Shown here in pieces: positions 48,816 to 56,021 of a stretch of DNA of 64,000 nt. The translations under genes were made by a program, and so were the position numbers. Origin of the DNA: Bacteroidales bacterium Phil12 (GTDB taxonomy: Bacteria > Bacteroidota > Bacteroidia > Bacteroidales > P3); assembly GCA_002633275.1 (NCBI GenBank), contig NWBO01000053.1:331099-395098 (forward strand), written 5' to 3'. Numbering within the stretch: the stretch's first letter is position 1; every line of letters starts with the position of its first letter. The notes beneath the pieces are model-generated. The model saw only the letters and a list, made by a program, of their open reading frames with translations, was not told the DNA's origin and did not search any database.

Positions 48816-49790
48816 TTACTTGTTACGATTTATTAATTGCTTTGCAAGAGTTCTAAGATTTTCTTTCTTTTCGTCTTCAATATCCATTTTGTCCAAAGCA
48901 TCTATCGCCTGAATGGTATATGCCCCAATCATCTGCTCAACATCGTCTTTGACGTTGTATTTTTCAAACAATTCGATTACTCTCTGCTTTTTCTTTTGGA
49001 AGTCTGTCGTTTTTTCCAAATACCAAGTAACCAACTCCTGCATATCTTTCTCATCAGCCTTTTCAACAGCCGAAAGGAAGAGTATTGTTTTCTTGTTATC
49101 CGCTATATCACTGCCGATAACCTTTCCAAATTCCGCCAAATTACTCCAACAATCCAATATATCATCTTGTAATTGGAAAGCAATACCAAGATACAAACCG
49201 AATTCGCTAAGTGCATTCATACTCTTCTTATCTGCTCCGGCAACTATGGCTCCCATTTTCAAACAAGCCGCCAATAACACTGCCGTTTTAAGGCTTATCA
49301 TTGTTATATATTCCTTTTGAGTTATATCGCTGCGATGCTCAAAATTCATATCGTATGCCTGACCTTCGCAAACCTGCACCAAAACACTTGTCATCGTTTT
49401 CACCAAAGCTGGAATTTTCTTCGTGTCGGATTGAAGCAAATACTCATAAGCCTTCGAGTACATCACATCTCCCGACAATATCGCCTTATCTATACCGAAT
49501 TTTTGATAAACCGTAGGTTTGCCTCTTCGCAATGGAGATTCGTCCATAATATCATCGTGAAGCAACGTGAAGTTATGTGCCAACTCCACCGCCATTGCAA
49601 CATTGGCTGCATCGTCCAATTCTGCTCCGAACATATCGGCTGCAATCAACGTAAGCAACGGTCTTAGACGTTTGCCTCCTAAATCCATAGTATATTGAAA
49701 CGGCTCATACAATGCCAAGGGTTGTTTTTTGAAGTTCTCGTTTTCAAATAACTTTGCCACATATTCCTGAATTTCCACCAAAGATTTCAT
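48816..49790 (-). CDS. Polyprenyl synthetase
   Basis: This prenyl-chain elongase adds isopentenyl diphosphate units to allylic diphosphates. The two aspartate-rich motifs are LLHDDIMDESPLRRGKPTV near residue 88 and FQLQDDILDCW near residue 205. The GGKRLRPLL segment near residue 34 is also conserved. It is 324 residues long. The product length (farnesyl, geranylgeranyl or octaprenyl) cannot be decided from sequence alone. Octaprenyl or similar chains would serve menaquinone synthesis. It is the first gene of a minus-strand run through udp and DUF4296. Confidence 0.94.
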   Translation of the reverse strand: MKSLVEIQEYVAKLFENENFKKQPLALYEPFQYTMDLGGKRLRPLLTLIAADMFGAELDDAANVAMAVELAHNFTLLHDDIMDESPLRRGKPTVYQKFGIDKAILSGDVMYSKAYEYLLQSDTKKIPALVKTMTSVLVQVCEGQAYDMNFEHRSDITQKEYITMISLKTAVLLAACLKMGAIVAGADKKSMNALSEFGLYLGIAFQLQDDILDCWSNLAEFGKVIGSDIADNKKTILFLSAVEKADEKDMQELVTWYLEKTTDFQKKKQRVIELFEKYNVKDDVEQMIGAYTIQAIDALDKMDIEDEKKENLRTLAKQLINRNK

Positions 49791-49997
49791 AATCGTATTG
49801 TTTTATTGAATTTTTAATGTCTATATTTTACTTTTTACCATATTTATGTAATCGGCAAAGTTAAGAAAATTTCTCTACAATATATGAATTTCACGCTAAA
49901 AACTTAGAATTTTCAATTTTTCGATATGATGTAAAATCATCAAGTACCCTATACAAAACACATATATACATAAGGAGATTTTTTTCAAGGCTTTTTG

Positions 49998-50240
49998 TAA
50001 AATTAGTGTTAAACATTAAAAAATTAGTTTTAAACACTATTCTACTGATGTGAGAGACTATTTTTTTAATACGAGTGATTATTTTTTTGTTTCCCGAATT
50101 GAATTTTTTCTTATCACTTTTTGAAATATTTGTTACTCAAAACCACAAATTTTCATAAGAAACACGCAAATTTTTCGCTCTAAACAAAGATTTTTCTTTA
50201 CCAAAACAAGATTTTTTACGGCTGAAAAACAAAATTATTT
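49998..50240. repeat. Longest 21-bp-period array, with a second unit type
   Basis: The first cores are TTAAACA at 50009 and 50030, TGAGAGA at 50051 and CGAGTGA at 50072. From there the 21-bp frame continues for about eight more diverged units with a T-tract in a fixed column, for example ACACGCAAATTTTTC (within 50156-50176), AAACAAAGATTTTTC (50177-50197) and AAAACAAGATTTTTTA (50198-50218). In total about 12 units span 240 bp. Two-turn phasing of A/T tracts should make this DNA intrinsically curved. Confidence 0.75.
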
Positions 50241-50326
50241 CGCTTTTTATTATTTCTTTATCTCTTATATATCAATTCTTTAATAAATTGAATTTTATTT
50301 TTTCTACAAATTTTTTACTGAAAAGT

Positions 50327-50357
50327 TTTGGTAGTATTACAACTTGTTATATTTTTG
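50327..50357 (+). promoter_or_regulatory. Promoter of the outer-membrane receptor gene
   Basis: TTTG (50327-50330), a 19-bp spacer and TATTTTTG (50350-50357) match the Bacteroidota consensus. The transcript would have a leader of about 95 nt before the ATG at 50459. The 21-bp repeat array ends about 90 bp upstream. Confidence 0.75.
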
Positions 50358-50458
50358 CAGTGTTCTATTAAACTAATACAGTAGGACTGCACGCTGAGAT
50401 TTTCTTTTGTAAAACGAAGAAAAAGTTAAAGGAAATAATAAAAATATCATAAACAACG

Positions 50459-52930
50459 ATGAAAAAATTAAGTGTATTAGCGGTTTTGATTTTAGCATGC
50501 GTTTTTGCAAATGCTCAAAACACTACAATCAAAGGTAAGATTATCGACAAGAAAACTTCCGAAGCAGTGATGTTTGCCAACGTTATGAACGTAAGCGACA
50601 CCTCTAAAAAAGCAACTCTTATCAACGGAACTACGACAAACGACGAAGGCGAATTTGTTTTACAAGTCAAAAAGCCCAATGTTGTATTGAAATTTTCTTC
50701 TGTGGGGTATGCCGAAGCGATTAAAACAATCAAGGTCTCGGATTATCCGAAGACAAACAACACAATCGATATCGGAACAATAACATTGGAAACAAATAGC
50801 GAGAATTTGGAAGAAGTTTCCATAATTGCAAAACAGACGAGAATAGAAATGAACAACGACAAAATAGTTCTTAATATCGACGACGGCTTGACAGCAACGT
50901 CCGCCAACGCTTTTGAGATGCTTAGAAAAGTTCCCGGTGTTGTTATCGACAAAGACGAGAACATTACCTTGAATGGCAAGAGCGGTATTTTGTTTCAACT
51001 AAACGGCAGGGATATTCGAGTACCTTACGATGTGATAAAATCAATCCTTAAAGGAATGTCCCCAAACGATATTGCGAAGATAGAAACCATAACCAACCCT
51101 TCTGCTAAATACGAAGCCGAAGGTACTGCCGGAATTATCAATATTATTATGTCCGAAGAAAAAGCCGACGGTATCTCGGGTTCATTATCATCTTGGAACG
51201 GCGTTAATGAAGATTTCCGCTCCTTTAATAATATGTCTCTATCCTACGTCGATAAGAAATGGACGATTACAGCAGGCGGCGGCTTCGGTGCTATGAACGG
51301 CAGAGTATCCACCGAAACCGACCAATACATTTGGACACCTTTCGGCGACACAATACGTTTCCAATCCGAGAAAGCCGATAATAAAAACAAATTCCGCAAC
51401 TATAATTTCGATTTCTCGGCTGACTACAACATTAATGACAAAAACACAATCGGTGCAATGTTTGTTTATAGCGGTAACAACTCTCCCGATTTTTGGCAAG
51501 ACCCACAACGAATGTTTATCTCCAAGAATCCATACACTGCAATCGATTCCTCGTACTCCATTCTCAACAAATCACATTATCGTTCCAACGACTATATGGG
51601 CAGCCTTTACTTTACACACAAGACAGATACATTAGGCGGCGAGATTTCGGCTTCATTTGATATTAACAGCAATTCTTCTCTTAACGAATCCACCTCCAAA
51701 ACCAATTATTTCAATGGTAATTTCAGCGATTTGAAACGACAGGAAGACCTATTCAATGACGCAAATAACGAATATAATTCCTACGCTTTCAGCTTCGATG
51801 TCAATAAGCCGTTTGGCGAGAAAATGAATTTGGAATTCGGTGTAAAAAGTCGTCTTGCGATAGTTGATAACGATTTTAAGGCATACAAAAACGACAACTT
51901 GGATTCTGAACGTACCAACAACTTAAAATACAAAGAAAATGTCAATGCCGGCTATGTTAGTTTCTCTCATCGTCCTAATGACAAGTTCTCTTGGCGTGCA
52001 GGGTTAAGATTTGAACACACCTATACCTCTATCGACCAAAAAGCAACAAATGACAAAATAACCGACAACTACTTTGATTTGTTCCCTAACTTAAACGTAA
52101 GTTATCGTGTGGGCAAAATGGATAATGTTTCCTTAACTTATTCTTATCGTATCTCACGTCCGGATTACAATTCCTTAAATCCTTTCCGTGTTAAGTTATC
52201 CGACTACAATTACTCCTCCGGCAATCCCGATTTGATACCTGAATACACTCACAAATTGGACTTAAACTATGCCTTTCATTATATGCTGTTCTTTACCGCT
52301 TCGTATTCTTACAGCGACAACGAGATAAACCATGTTATGCTCACAACTCCGAACAGCATTGTCATTACTGAAAAACCTATGAACACAGGTTACTCCCAGC
52401 AAGCCTCAATCGGTCTTAGCACCATGCTGCCTCTTGGCCCTGTGGAATGGACTATATGGATGCAGGGCGTTTATTATCAGATGAAATCCGATAACGCATT
52501 GCTTAGAACCAATATCGAACGTTTCGCTTTCACCACTTGGCAATCCCTGACCATAGACTTTTTCTGGAAAACCAAACTTTCGTTCTCCGGATTCTATATG
52601 AGCGGCGGTGTTCAAATGGGTGGCGAGTTTGATGATATGTTTATGTTGTCTGCTTCCTTATCAAAAGATTTCTTCAACAAAGCACTGAAAATTTCCATCG
52701 GCGTTGATCAACTTCCAAAGAGAGATTTTAATGCTTACACCCACTACAACAATTACAAAGGCTCTATGTCTGTTTGTTGGCAGAGACCTCAATTTACTTT
52801 TAACATCTCATATAATATAGGTAAGGGCGGTGCTAATAACCAATCCAAGAGGAGAAACAACGATATGGACGACAGAAAGAGCGGCAAGAGTTCTATCGGT
52901 CAAGGCGGCGGCTCTCCAATGGGTATGTAG
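50459..52930 (+). CDS. TonB-dependent outer-membrane beta-barrel protein
   Basis: This 823-residue receptor-like protein has a signal peptide (MKKLSVLAVLILACVFANAQ). A carboxypeptidase-regulatory-like N-terminal domain follows (TTIKGKIIDKKTSEAVMFAN), then a plug domain (LEEVSIIAKQTRIEMNNDK, then ITLNGKSGILFQLNGRDI) and a large beta barrel of the OMP_b-brl_3 type. The Gly/Ser-rich tail (KSSIGQGGGSPMGM) is typical of this family. Its substrate is unknown, and no SusD partner is adjacent, so it is more likely a metal, peptide or small-molecule receptor than a polysaccharide importer. Confidence 0.9.
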   Translation: MKKLSVLAVLILACVFANAQNTTIKGKIIDKKTSEAVMFANVMNVSDTSKKATLINGTTTNDEGEFVLQVKKPNVVLKFSSVGYAEAIKTIKVSDYPKTNNTIDIGTITLETNSENLEEVSIIAKQTRIEMNNDKIVLNIDDGLTATSANAFEMLRKVPGVVIDKDENITLNGKSGILFQLNGRDIRVPYDVIKSILKGMSPNDIAKIETITNPSAKYEAEGTAGIINIIMSEEKADGISGSLSSWNGVNEDFRSFNNMSLSYVDKKWTITAGGGFGAMNGRVSTETDQYIWTPFGDTIRFQSEKADNKNKFRNYNFDFSADYNINDKNTIGAMFVYSGNNSPDFWQDPQRMFISKNPYTAIDSSYSILNKSHYRSNDYMGSLYFTHKTDTLGGEISASFDINSNSSLNESTSKTNYFNGNFSDLKRQEDLFNDANNEYNSYAFSFDVNKPFGEKMNLEFGVKSRLAIVDNDFKAYKNDNLDSERTNNLKYKENVNAGYVSFSHRPNDKFSWRAGLRFEHTYTSIDQKATNDKITDNYFDLFPNLNVSYRVGKMDNVSLTYSYRISRPDYNSLNPFRVKLSDYNYSSGNPDLIPEYTHKLDLNYAFHYMLFFTASYSYSDNEINHVMLTTPNSIVITEKPMNTGYSQQASIGLSTMLPLGPVEWTIWMQGVYYQMKSDNALLRTNIERFAFTTWQSLTIDFFWKTKLSFSGFYMSGGVQMGGEFDDMFMLSASLSKDFFNKALKISIGVDQLPKRDFNAYTHYNNYKGSMSVCWQRPQFTFNISYNIGKGGANNQSKRRNNDMDDRKSGKSSIGQGGGSPMGM

Positions 52931-52946
52931 ATAAGACAAAAAACTC

Positions 52947-53021
52947 ACGTGTGAAAAGAGTAAAATAATATTAAACATTAATAAAATAGTGTTAAACACC
53001 AATAAAATAATATTAAACATC
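52947..53021. repeat. 21-bp-period repeat array abutting a start codon
   Basis: TTAAACA cores begin at 52971, 52992 and 53013, exactly 21 bp apart, with a diverged TGTGAAA unit at 52950. The last unit runs directly into the ATG at 53022, so the array forms the ribosome-binding region of the ABC transporter gene. Confidence 0.9.
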
Positions 53022-53861
53022 ATGGTAACGATAAATAATTTGGATTTCTTTTACAAAAAGAAGCATTCCGTCTTAAAAGACATCAACCTCCGATTGAATG
53101 GCGGCAGAATAACGGGTTTATTGGGTAAAAACGGCGTTGGTAAAAGCACTTTGCTGCATCTTATAGCCGGACTTCAATTACCTATAAACGGACAAATAAC
53201 TGTTATGAACTACAAACCAACTCAAAGAAATGTAAGTTTTCTTCAAAACATCTTTCTTTTAGATGAGGAATTGCCGTCCTTACCGCTATCTATTGCCAAA
53301 TTCGTTTCCATTAACTCGGTTTTCTATCCTAATTTCTCAACAGAAAATTTTCATAACTACTTAAACGAATTTGAAATCACCGATACCAAGCAACGAATCG
53401 ACAAACTAAGTTTCGGTACTCGCAAAAAAGTGTTTATATCCTTTGCATTGGCATGTAACACCACGCTGCTTTTAATGGACGAACCGACAAACGGATTGGA
53501 TATTCCTTCCAAATCTTCTCTTAGAAAACTACTCCGCTTATCTATGACGGACGACAAACTTATAATAATCTCTACACATCAAGCACGCGACCTTCAAAAT
53601 ATCCTTGATTCGGTTGTAATTCTCGATAACGAACGATTGATTTTAAACGCCACCGACGAAGAAATAACAAAAAAACTATGTTTCAAAATCGCCGATGGCA
53701 ACGAAAATCAAGACGATATTCTTTATAGCGAAGACTCCGTGGCGGGCAACCAAATCGTCAAAGTCAATAATGACAACGAAGACTCCAATCTTGACATCGA
53801 ACTGCTGTTCAATGCCGTTTTCTCTGACAAAGAAAAGTTCCTTAAATTGTTTAACAAATAA
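53022..53861 (+). CDS. ABC transporter ATP-binding protein
   Basis: This ATPase subunit shows Walker A (GLLGKNGVGKSTLLHLIAG), a signature motif that departs from LSGGQ (KLSFGTRKKVFIS), and Walker B (TTLLLMDEPTNGLD). I prefer the ATG at 53022 (MVTINNLDFFYKKK) over 52989, because the longer form would translate the 21-bp repeat. The permease gene follows after 16 bp and a GntR regulator after that. This is the layout of YtrA-type operons that export antibiotics or respond to envelope stress. Confidence 0.92.
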   Translation: MVTINNLDFFYKKKHSVLKDINLRLNGGRITGLLGKNGVGKSTLLHLIAGLQLPINGQITVMNYKPTQRNVSFLQNIFLLDEELPSLPLSIAKFVSINSVFYPNFSTENFHNYLNEFEITDTKQRIDKLSFGTRKKVFISFALACNTTLLLMDEPTNGLDIPSKSSLRKLLRLSMTDDKLIIISTHQARDLQNILDSVVILDNERLILNATDEEITKKLCFKIADGNENQDDILYSEDSVAGNQIVKVNNDNEDSNLDIELLFNAVFSDKEKFLKLFNK

Positions 53862-53877
53862 ATAAATCATCAAAGAT

Positions 53878-54609
53878 ATGACAACAGAATTTTCAATAAT
53901 AAGACTCAAAGACCTTATTATCCGCCAATTTATAATGAACAAAAAGTTTCTAAGAGGTTTTTTATTGGGTGGATTTATCGGACCGTTTATTGCCACAGTC
54001 GGTACTCGGGGTTTAACACTTTATAGTTTTTGGGTTATTTTCAAATTTTTGTGCATCCTTTTCGCAGGTATATTTCCTTTTATATCCTACAAAAACAAAC
54101 GTAGCCGAGTGCTTGAAATTACATTGCCGGCAACTCAATTCGAGAAATACTTATCCAACTTCTTATTCGCATTTATCGCTGGTCCGATAATCGCATTTGT
54201 TGCTACTTATTTAGCAATCTTTTTAGGCTGTCGCTTCTCGATACTTATGTTCCACCCTGTCCAATATGTTCCATTCGATGCACAATATATGCTATCTTAC
54301 AAATTTTCATTCGATGCTCCTTTTGTATTGTCTTACTTACTTTATGTTGTAACGATGTTCTTTGGAGCAATCTATTTCAAAAAGCAGAGAATAATCAAAA
54401 CCAACGCCTTTCTTATCGGCTATATCGTACTATTGGCAACTATTTATGCGGTTATCTTTTACAATGGAGCCAAATTGGGCGTTCCTGCTCTTAACATAAA
54501 ATTGGCAATATACTCTATATCCAAACTGACGTTCTGCATCGGTATTGGAATTGCCATAATTTTCGTTCTATGGCTTACTTATCAGCGATTAAAAGAAGAA
54601 AGGGTTTAA
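53878..54609 (+). CDS. ABC transporter permease
   Basis: This 243-residue membrane protein has about six hydrophobic segments (for example FWVIFKFLCILFAGIFPFIS, FLFAFIAGPIIAFVATYLAI, FLIGYIVLLATIYAVIFY and IGIGIAIIFVLWLTY). It follows the ATP-binding gene by 16 bp and ends 1 bp before the GntR gene. No named family is recognised beyond ABC-2-like membrane domains; the role follows from position. Confidence 0.8.
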   Translation: MTTEFSIIRLKDLIIRQFIMNKKFLRGFLLGGFIGPFIATVGTRGLTLYSFWVIFKFLCILFAGIFPFISYKNKRSRVLEITLPATQFEKYLSNFLFAFIAGPIIAFVATYLAIFLGCRFSILMFHPVQYVPFDAQYMLSYKFSFDAPFVLSYLLYVVTMFFGAIYFKKQRIIKTNAFLIGYIVLLATIYAVIFYNGAKLGVPALNIKLAIYSISKLTFCIGIGIAIIFVLWLTYQRLKEERV

Positions 54610-54610
54610 T

Positions 54611-54976
54611 ATGTTTTCCAAGAGTAATCAACCTATATTCATTCAACTTGCCGAGCAAATCAAGGAACAAGTAATGGAGGGGAAACTGAAAGCCGATGAC
54701 AAAGTGCCGAGTGTTCGCGAGTTGGCGGCACAATTCGAGGTCAATAACAACACTTCGATGCACGCCATTGAGCAACTTGCCCGTGAAAACATTATTTACA
54801 AGTCGCGTGGTCTTGGTTATTACGTTACGGCAGAAGCGAAAGAGATTATCATCCGCCAAAAGCAAGCACAATTCGAGCAGGATTTTCTTCCATTGCTTAT
54901 GAAAAATATGCGGCAGTTGAATCTAAGTATTGAACAATTAACGGAAATGATAAAAAAGAAAGGAGATATGAAATGA
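54611..54976 (+). CDS. GntR family regulator, YtrA type
   Basis: The winged helix-turn-helix occupies residues 5-75 (PIFIQLAEQIKEQVMEGKLK, then KVPSVRELAAQFEVNNNTSM and IYKSRGLGYYVTAEA). Only a short helical C-terminal tail follows, the hallmark of the YtrA subfamily, which lacks a large effector domain and usually controls an adjacent ABC transporter. It starts 1 bp after the permease stop codon. It probably represses its own operon; the operator may lie upstream of 53022, where the 21-bp array is found. Confidence 0.92.
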   Translation: MFSKSNQPIFIQLAEQIKEQVMEGKLKADDKVPSVRELAAQFEVNNNTSMHAIEQLARENIIYKSRGLGYYVTAEAKEIIIRQKQAQFEQDFLPLLMKNMRQLNLSIEQLTEMIKKKGDMK

Positions 54977-55077
54977 AAAACTTGAAATTAAGCGACAAAA
55001 TACTCATAGTTATAGCCATAGCGGGCATTTTGGCAGTTACTATCCTGTCATTTTGCGATGTGGCAAGCAATTTTTAA
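54973..55077 (+). CDS. 34-residue single-pass membrane peptide
   Basis: An ATG overlapping the GntR stop codon (ATGA at 54973-54976) opens a frame of 34 codons. The peptide begins MKNLKLSDKILIVIAIAGIL and continues AVTILSFCDVASNF, one clear transmembrane helix with a short basic N-terminus. The overlap suggests translational coupling to the GntR gene. Small membrane peptides are common partners of ABC transporters, but no specific role can be assigned. Confidence 0.6.
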   Translation: MKNLKLSDKILIVIAIAGILAVTILSFCDVASNF

Positions 55078-55182
55078 TTTTTTAGTTTGACTGTTTGATT
55101 TAATGAAATATATTTTCAAATGAAAAGGGCATAAAAAAACATTGAATGTACGAGCGAAACGCTTTACGCCTTTATTCGGTTC

Positions 55183-55235
55183 GCCTGCTAAGTGGGAATA
55201 ACTTAGCAATAAGTTTTAAGTACTAATTAGCAGGC
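55183..55235 (+). promoter_or_regulatory. Leader with mutually exclusive hairpins
   Basis: GCTAAGT (55187-55193) can pair with ACTTAGC (55201-55207). GCCTGCTAA (55183-55191) can instead pair with TTAGCAGGC (55227-55235). Both pairings need the same GCTAA, so they exclude each other. The segment lies about 65 bp before a lipoprotein gene and could be an attenuator or riboswitch-like leader. Confidence 0.45.
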
Positions 55236-55300
55236 TAATTTCCTAAGAATTTAAGGAGCATAAAAAGAGATAAATAATTAAATAAAAAAGGAATGATAAT

Positions 55301-55726
55301 ATGAGAAATTTATTTTTAGCATCAATTATAGTGTTGCTTGTGCTAAGTGCGTGCAGTCAAAATAAGGATAATGCTGTTGGAGTAATTCCTCCTGACGGAG
55401 TGTATTGTGCGCACAAACAAGAATCTTCTTATAAGGATGTTTATATAGTTGTAAAAGATTCTAAGGTCGAAGGCATCTATAAGGGTTCAATAAATAAAAA
55501 GAACAAACTGAAAACCGCCAAAGTCGTATTTGCAGATTATGACAATGGCAATGGTTTGCACGTGGTCAGTAATATTGACATAAATTATTTAGACCCGAGA
55601 AACAGATGTGCTAATACAAATATTGCTGTGAATACAAAAGATAGAAACAGTCAATACTATGTATTATTGACGGCAAGTAAAGAAGAATGCTGGTATGATT
55701 GTGGCGAGGACGAGAATTGGTTTTAA
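55301..55726 (+). CDS. Small lipoprotein of unknown function
   Basis: The protein of 141 residues has a lipoprotein signal (MRNLFLASIIVLLVLSACSQ, Cys 18). The remainder (DGVYCAHKQESSYKDVYIVV, then KVEGIYKGSINKKNKLK) is beta-rich with four further cysteines near its ends (YCAHK, RCANT, ECWYDCGED) that could form disulfides. No family is recognised. An AAGGA-like ribosome site lies about 10 bp before the ATG, stronger than most in this window. The leader holds alternative hairpins and the gene ends in a terminator, so it is a single-gene unit. Confidence 0.75.
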   Translation: MRNLFLASIIVLLVLSACSQNKDNAVGVIPPDGVYCAHKQESSYKDVYIVVKDSKVEGIYKGSINKKNKLKTAKVVFADYDNGNGLHVVSNIDINYLDPRNRCANTNIAVNTKDRNSQYYVLLTASKEECWYDCGEDENWF

Positions 55727-55752
55727 TTAAAACCAAAACAATCATTAACATT

Positions 55753-55798
55753 AACGGCATAAGGAACGTGTTTTAACAGCGTACTTATGCCGTTTTAT
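55753..55798 (+). terminator. Terminator after the small lipoprotein gene
   Basis: AACGGCATAAG (55753-55763) and CTTATGCCGTT (55784-55794) form a perfect 11-bp stem with a 20-nt loop and a short T-rich tail. Confidence 0.8.
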
Positions 55799-55838
55799 TC
55801 GTATCCAAAACCCTTAGTTTTTTCTTTCAAATACTTTT

Positions 55839-55871
55839 AACCCCAAACGCTTAGTTAAGCGTTTGGGTTCA
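55839..55871. terminator. Compact hairpin between converging genes
   Basis: AACCCCAAACGCTTA and TAAGCGTTTGGGTT pair along 14 bp with one bulged C and a 2-nt loop. It lies between a plus-strand and a minus-strand gene end. No long T-tract follows, so it may be a roadblock or a binding site instead. Confidence 0.5.
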
Positions 55872-55950
55872 GATCTAAACTTGAACATTTTGTTAACATT
55901 TGGGACAAAACTGAAAGTAAAAAAACAAGTAAAAAAGATAAACTAAAAGC

Positions 55951-55991
55951 AAAAAACAAAAAATGCCGACAACAATATAAGTTATCGGCAT
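55951..55991 (-). terminator. Terminator of the PorE-like gene
   Basis: On the minus strand the stem ATGCCGATAAC / GTTGTCGGCAT (55991-55981 with 55973-55963, one G-T pair) is followed by TTTTTTGTTTTTT. It lies 30 bp after the stop codon. Confidence 0.85.
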
Positions 55992-56021
55992 GGAAAATAT
56001 AAAATTAAAAAATGTGAAACA

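Noticed and set aside
52989..53021. Upstream ATG for the ABC ATPase
   Set aside because: The extra codons are made of the 21-bp repeat and the family starts at the ATG at 53022.
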